DNA from: Rhyacophila brunnea
Lineage: Eukaryota > Arthropoda > Insecta > Trichoptera > Rhyacophilidae
Direction: 5' to 3'
Assembly: GCA_022495005.1 (NCBI GenBank)
Contig: JAGYXB010000693.1
Span: 372,001-436,000 of the forward strand
Length of the DNA: 64,000 nt
Shown here: positions 58,460 through 64,000 of the stretch, in pieces
Layout of the letters: each line of letters begins with the position of its first letter
How positions within the stretch are numbered: position 1 is the first letter of the stretch
The notes under the pieces: model-generated
What the model was told of the DNA's origin: nothing
What the model saw: the letters and a program-made list of their open reading frames with translations, nothing else
The model's database searches: none
Translations under genes and position numbers: made by a program

Positions 58460-59266
58460 GTCATAACTATCTTCAAGATGGCAACAAATCAAAGAAATGA
58501 AATGTAAATTAATAATAATAAGTAAGTATACAAAACCAAAGTATTTTCTATATGTCAAATGGCCGTGACTCGCTACTTGCATAAAATATATTTATAGTTA
58601 GCTTTGACATAAAAATGCGAGGGAAAACTGTTCAGTGTAGCCACCAATCTAATGAAGAAATAGTTTTTGGTCAACCTATATTTTTCATAATAACAACACT
58701 ATGTTTATTTTAAAACAATCAAAAGCAAGGAACAACGCGATTGAATCGTTGCGTGTAATTGCTTATAGTGTAAAGATGATTGGTCACGACGTTTGGCGTG
58801 GATCGTGCGTCTGCTGCTGTAATTAAGCCTTTATGTATACATTGTCAACGGTTGATGTCTATACCAATGTATTGATAATTTTTTTTACACAATATATTGA
58901 CTGCAGCCCATGCGTTTAGACGCAATCGATATGGGTAATTGTATCACAACAACGAGCTGCAGACTCAACGACAACTGCAACAAATAGCAGATGTTCAATG
59001 CAGTGGCGAAGGCTGGAGGTAGGCTGTTGAGATCCGACATAAATAGTGCACGCTAAACTTTATCAGTCATACTTATTTGTTTTCATTGAACTAAGAATAT
59101 AAATTGCAGACAGTGCTGGTTAGTTTTTAAAATTCAATTTAACCCTACCTAAGCCAAACCATCATAGTGGAGATCCGACGAAATTAGTGTAGGTACGCTT
59201 TGTTAGTCGTACTTATTTGTTTTCATTGAATTAAGAGTACAAATTGCAGAGGTGTTGATTATTTTA

Positions 59267-59656
59267 CTACATTTTTCTTAGCTCGTATTCTTATTTGTCC
59301 GGTACAAATCTTGCAATCAATTTTTAACTAACTTCCCTACTAGCTAGACATTTGAAACTTTTAGAACATATCAGAACAAGATGCCAATGCATTTTTTTAA
59401 TACTTTTAGCCATCTTTAAGTAGAATTGAATTCATTTTCAGTTAATTCTGTTTTGTATGAAAAGTTATTTCGACACCATTATTGGTTGCTAGGGTTTGGG
59501 GTCCTAGCAACTAAATTATTTATATATACCTACGTGCGTTACTATGGAAATCAATATGACATGTCAAGTACAAATTTTTTTGATCATTTAAGCTAGTCAA
59601 GTCAACAGAAAATTTAAAAACGTATATAAAAAGTTCTTTTTATCTTATAATTATTT
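59267..59656 (-). repeat. Repeat C, copy 4, nested in repeat D
   Basis: Reverse orientation, from CTTAGCTCGTATTCTTATTT to AAAAAGTTCTTTTTATC. It contains TTGGTTGCTAGGGTTTGGGG, the empty site for MITE E at 46727. Its position and orientation in D differ from copy 2, so the two insertions into D were independent. Confidence 0.7.
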
Positions 59657-59718
59657 TTATAAGTACTTACATGTTACTAAACCAAACCATAATATAAAAT
59701 ATTTTTTGACTATTATCT

Positions 59719-60542
59719 TGTCACCTCCGAAAGGGGGGGGGGGGTAGGTATTGATGCGCTGGACCCCCCGTGATGATGTAATGTGATGGTGATATCGTCT
59801 GCTGGCTTCTTTCGGGGACATGCTTATGTTGATTGACAACGCGGAAATATTGGCGAAAACGGCGTTTTATTGTTCGGAATACAGTTAGGTACAAAGTACT
59901 ACAGCGTAGGAAATATTCAAAAATATTTTTTAAAAAAATAAATAAATTTAAAATGGCGATGACGCCAGGAGCGCGGCGCCACAGCCGACGTCCGCAGAGA
60001 CCAAAAACCGAATCAATCTACCGTTTTGGAGTAGGTTAACTCAGGCAAGAATTAAAAATATTACCTACAAATTCTGTCACTGAAAAATGACAAAAAGACA
60101 GCCTTTACATCCTATGTACCTGGCTGGTAGGTACATTGGGTGTCATATTTCTGAGAATTTTTGCTAACCACAGAAATATTCAACCAGACCTTTTCCAGGT
60201 ACATGCTTTGAAATGGACTGCATTTGCTGGGATTAACATTACTACACTAAATTACAGCTTGCTTGTATGTTTAAATTGAATAAGTTTTTAAATTTATAAT
60301 GACGCTAGATTTTACTTTGCTAGCTTCTAGAATTAATGTAGGTATAAAGAAAATGCAGGAATGATTTCATTAAATTTTGTAGAACTTGCAAAAGGGTGAC
60401 TATAAATTTTCATACATCTAAGCTTACGGGCTAGAAATTTGCCTCGCAGTCGATCTGTTCATGTTTGCATGAATCAGCCCAATGATGATTCAGGCCTCAT
60501 GGCCTTGGATCCTCTGAGGATGCCATGGTTTAGGCGGTATCA
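59719..60542 (+). repeat. 5' LTR
   Basis: 824 bases, TG...CA. Landmarks: a G-run after CTCCGAAA, GTTGATTGACAACGCGGAA, GGAGCGCGGCGCCACAGCCG, TTCAACCAGACCTTTTCCAG, CTCTGAGGATGCCATGG. It differs from the 3' LTR by scattered substitutions and indels, including a 24-base block present only in the 3' LTR (about 62556-62579). Confidence 0.9.
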
Positions 60543-61145
60543 AGCGACCTCTCTGGGAAAGGCCCTGAACCGTAATTGGGCTGATTAAGATCGACCACGA
60601 TACAAAGTTTTTAGCGTGTGTAACTGGACAAGGCGGCCGCTTGATATGTGGGTGGTTGCATTTTCTGCGTTAAAGGATCGAAGCCCCTCCGAACCGTCGG
60701 TGGCCGGTCAAACTGGTAATACAGCACTTTGACGCCTCGCGGTCTGTGGTTCCACAGTTTTCCGGACCTACCATAAGGATGCTGAGAGAGGAGGGCGTCG
60801 CGCCCAGCCTCTCTTAACGCCGGCCCGAAGATCGAACGACACTTCACCTAGATGCATACCACGCGACCACTTTTTGATTGCTTGCTTGCCATGCCTCCAG
60901 TTACACACACTGACAGGCAATTTTACATGAAAAAAAAAACTATGCTAACAAGTAATTGACACAGGCTAAAGTTTTTTTTACACAGGCTTAGGTTACTAGG
61001 TATTAACTGACGCTAAAATGTTGTATATTTAAACTGACTTTACACCACGTTCAAACACAAAACACTATTTGAAACTACCTAACCTATGACGCTATGCTAC
61101 GGCTGGTTGAGGATGCTGCTAGGCTGCTCGCTTTGCTGCTGGAGG

Positions 61146-61603
61146 CTGCTTTTCTCTGCTGAAGAAGGCTGCTTGACTCTTCCGAAGTGTGGTAGATGAC
61201 GCGCCGGTGGCGTCGACTACACACTTTGGTGTTGCACGTCTGGGCCAGAGCTGATTCCAAGGCGCGCAGACAGTTGGAGCCAGGAACTTCCTTGACGTAT
61301 CCGTCCGTGGGTCAGGGTCGACTGATGATGCAGCTGGTCGGGGAAACATCGAGAGTCCTTGGTTTTGCAACTGGTCTGGCGTGCTTTTCTCTGCTGAAGA
61401 AGGCTGTTTGACTCTTCCGAAGTGTGGTAGCGACTACGCACTTTGGTGTTGCATGTCTGGGCCAGGGCTGATTCCAAGGCGCACAGACAGTTGGAGCCAG
61501 GAACTTCCTCGACGTATCCGTCCATGGGCCAGGGTCGACTGATGATGCAGCTGGTCGGGGAAACATCGAGAGTCCTTGGTTTTGCAACTGGTCTGGCGTG
61601 CTG
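61146..61603 (+). repeat. Two-unit tandem repeat inside the LTR element
   Basis: Unit 1 (61146-61379) and unit 2 (61380-61603) both start at TTTTCTCTGCTGAAGAAGGC and carry GGGCCAG..CTGATTCCAAG, CTGATGATGCAGCTGGTCGG and GTTTTGCAACTGGTCTGGCG. Unit 1 has about 15 extra bases after GTGTGGTAG. All frames are low-complexity; not a credible gene. Confidence 0.8.
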
Positions 61604-61919
61604 TTATTCGGCAGCATCCTCGTGCGTGATTACTGATGATGCGCGATGAGTCGGCCGGCGATAGTTTCCCAACTGCGGCGGATCCATGACAGGCGGCATC
61701 TTGAAGGCTTGATGATTCTGCTTGCTTGCAAGTTGAGCGCCACCAGAGGTCGAGCCTCTGGACGCTGTACTATTTCACACAATTCCACACGCTGCTCTCT
61801 CTTCCCGTTGTCAATCAATCGCTTCTCAGGGCTTGGATTCGGGCGAAAAAAATTCCGCCTACCTCCTAATCGTAGACGATCACGATCAGAAGGCGTATGC
61901 CCCACGCCTTGGGGGCCAT

Positions 61920-62761
61920 TGTTACCTCCGAAAGGGGGGGGGGTGTAGGTAAATGCGCTGGACCCCCCTGATGATGAATGTCACGGTGATATCGTCTGCT
62001 TCTTCTTTCGGGAACATGTTTATGTTGATTGACAACGCGGAAGTACAGGCGAAAACAGGGCGTTTATTGTTCGAAATATAAATACAATAAAGTACAGCGT
62101 ACAAAATATTTAACAAAAAAATATTTAAAAAAAATAATTAAATTTAAAATGGCAGTGACGCCGGGAGCGCGGCGCCACAGCCGACGTCTGCAGAGACCAA
62201 AACCCGAATGACCCTAATAGGGGCTGGTAGGGCAGAGTAGTAGTAAACAATTCACAATTTTATTATTCTATCTCTGAAAAATGACAAAAACAGCCTCTGG
62301 CATATGTACCTGGCTTGTACTTCTTGGCTTGGCTTGGCTATACTTCTGAGAATTTTTGCTAACCACAGAAATATTCAACCAGACCTTTTCCAGGTACATG
62401 CTTTGAAAGGGACTGCATTTGATAGGATTATCATTACTGCACTAAAATTACAGCTTGCTTGTATGTTTAAAATTGAATAAGTATAAAATTTATAATGACG
62501 CTAGGTTTTACTTTGCTTGCTTCTAGAATTAATGTAGGTATAAAGAAAATGCAGGATTTTACATACATTAAGGGCTAGAATGATTTCATTAAATTTTGTA
62601 GAACTTGCAAAAGGGCGACTATAAATTTTCATACATCTAAGCTTACGGGCTAGAAATTTGCCTCGCAGTCGATCTGTTCATGTTTGCATGAATCAGCCCA
62701 GTGATGATTCAGGCCTCATGGCCTTGGATCCTCTGAGGATGCCATGGTTTAGGCGGTATCA
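61920..62761 (+). repeat. 3' LTR
   Basis: 842 bases, TGTTACCTCC...GGCGGTATCA, directly followed by the atct duplication and repeat D sequence. Differences from the 5' LTR show the insertion is not recent. Confidence 0.9.
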
Positions 62762-63344
62762 ATCTATTATGGCTTGGTTACGCAGGGTTTAATTGAATTT
62801 CAAAAACTAACTAACACCATCTACAATTTGTACCTACTCTTAATTCAATGAAAATATATAAGTATGGCTGACAAAGTTTAGTGTGCACTATTTATGTCGG
62901 ATCATGACAAACAACCCCCACCATTCGATGCTGGCGAACGTCCCATACAAACAGTATGACAAATGCAGTCCGCAACGTGTGGCAACCGCAGGTGGCTGTA
63001 TTTAGTAGCCATGTCTGCCCGTGGCCTCGGACCGCATTCTCTGAGTAGTTTGCGCAAGAAAAGCAGTCAATTATTGAGATATTTATTTCAACATATTTTT
63101 CAGTATATTTTTACTCAATAATCAAGGCCATTGTATCCATTTTAATATTGAGCTACCATCCAAACTTCATACTACGTAATAATAATATGTACCTAGTATA
63201 TTCTTGAGCCACATATAGAGTAGATAATACATAAAGTGGACAATGAATTAATAGCTTTTTGTTAGTATCGTTAGAACGATCTTCTATAGAACAGCGATTA
63301 TCAAGTCAAATAGTACCTATTAGATATTTATTTGAGAAAACAAA

Positions 63345-64000
63345 ACATTGTGGATATAACAAATCTAAATTCAAGACGTGCACAACATGAGATTTTTCAT
63401 TATAACAAATATTACCCTCACAAGACAGAAAAAAACATAGGTAGGTACCTACTTATGTAGGATTTTATACAGAAAAATAAAATTTCGAATACAAAATACA
63501 TAGCACGACTAATCTTGCACCCGTCGCTAATGGTGCCTGATAGGCTTGACACGAGGAAACGGTTCCGATCCAGAATAAATCATGGCTGCAACCACGTTGG
63601 TAATTGACAGGCGCATGTAAATTCAAATTTATTAGGACACCAGGATTGGAAACCATCCCTCGCGATAACAGGCAAAAGAGCAGAAGAGACCGACGAGATT
63701 CAATAGAGTGAAAAGTAAGCATGTCTTGTAGAAAGGCAGTCGGAAAATAATCATTTGACGAATTATCAAAAGGAAATAGTTAAATGTCTTATAATAAAGA
63801 CATCGAAGAAATTTCTTCTGGACGCGTTCTAAAATAAGCTTATAGAAAACCTCGTAAGGACACCAGGTAATCGACTCATATTCTAGAATGCTACGCACTA
63901 ATGAGACGTAGAGTGTACGTAAGACATTGTTTGGATTCTTGAATGGTTTGGTTTGTCGCATGATGAATCAGCGTCACTTCGAGCCATGCCCATTGTATTC
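63345..64000 (-). mobile_element. Jockey-type LINE (Y), running off the window
   Basis: The - strand reads the part downstream of the RT core: LRTLYVSLVRSILEYESITW, then ERVQKKFLRCLYYKTFNYF (63632-63961). After a frame change comes LHAPVNYQRGCSHDLFWIG (63465-63722). The equivalent blocks in LINE X are LRTLYVSFVLSILEYASIIW and a FLRFLYLRTYGFFPYD block. The 3' end has AACAAATCTAAATTCAAGAC. The RT core would lie beyond 64000. Confidence 0.8.

Larger units (their letters stand above)
59719..62761 (+). mobile_element. Non-autonomous LTR retrotransposon
   Basis: Two direct LTRs (59719-60542 and 61920-62761) begin TGT[C/T]ACCTCCGAAAGG and end GGCGGTATCA, i.e. TG...CA. A 4-bp duplication atct flanks them (59715-59718, 62762-62765), and the intact target is seen at 13396 in another D copy. 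The 1377-base interior has no gag, protease, RT or integrase; it contains a two-unit tandem repeat of about 230 bases and GC-rich sequence. GGGGGCCAT precedes the 3' LTR as a possible purine tract. A primer site was not identified. Superfamily is not assignable without pol; the 4-bp duplication suits Ty3/Gypsy. Confidence 0.9.
59001..62932. mobile_element. Repeat D, copy 2, host of repeat C and an LTR element
   Basis: The left arm starts CAGTGGCGAAGGCTGGAGGT. The right arm (62762-62932) starts ATCTATTATGGCTTGG and ends in an eroded CCACCATTCGATGCTG. The site GACTATTATCTATTATGG, intact in copy 1 at 13396, is split by the LTR element. Confidence 0.65.

Noticed and set aside
61119..61905. Protein-coding gag-like genes on either strand of the LTR interior
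   Set aside because: Open frames come from a GC-rich tandem repeat, occur in several frames at once and show no gag or pol motifs.

Overview
The window looks like non-coding, transposon-dominated chromosomal DNA of an insect, about one third G+C by eye. The best guess is Lepidoptera. Pointers are scattered TTAGG-type telomere-like words, very frequent TAGGTACCTAC words, tRNA-headed SINEs, and Jockey/RTE LINEs mixed with many hAT families. An aphid-like hemipteran is the main alternative, because the same word types and the KIAA1586-like hAT family are common there. Nothing bacterial (operons, Shine-Dalgarno sites, CRISPR) is present.

Only one convincing host gene is visible: a 604-codon uninterrupted coding exon at 47353-49167 (+), entered through a good 3' splice site. 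It encodes a disordered, basic-to-acidic protein with three NPAL[D/N] repeats. It also carries short motifs typical of mitotic regulators: two basic nuclear signals, two S-T-P sites, RRLF, KEN and KKQVRF. Its family is not recognised.

The rest is a layered transposon landscape. Twelve hAT-type insertions are delimited by 8-bp target duplications: 259-3556, 12566-13568, 18608-19329, 31265-31882, 32067-33227, 34467-35188, 35688-36046, 40469-43301, 49608-50407, 51370-52050, 52986-53199 and 57825-58459. The youngest-looking is the 2.8-kb autonomous-type copy at 40469-43301, whose transposase is broken only by one stop and one homopolymer frameshift. Other elements are a non-autonomous LTR retrotransposon (59719-62761), LINE fragments of Jockey and RTE type, two SINEs, a Tigger/pogo transposase piece, a TTAA-flanked MITE, and several foldback elements with long inverted arms.

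Layout: 1-13.6 kb decayed hAT, foldback, Tigger and repeat C copies; 13.6-28 kb LINE and SINE remnants with paired repeats F and G; 28-46 kb nested hATs inside repeat R and a hAT interrupted by an RTE LINE; 46-49 kb the host gene just downstream of a fresh MITE-in-MITE nest; 49-58 kb hAT MITEs and inverted repeats; 58-64 kb an LTR element inside a repeat D copy, then a LINE running off the end. The nesting gives relative ages. Degenerate hammerhead-ribozyme-like motifs (6.7 and 19.7 kb), a 40-codon coding tail behind a splice-acceptor-like sequence inside a foldback element (15.4 kb), and interlocked inverted repeats (54.4 kb) are the most unusual signals.
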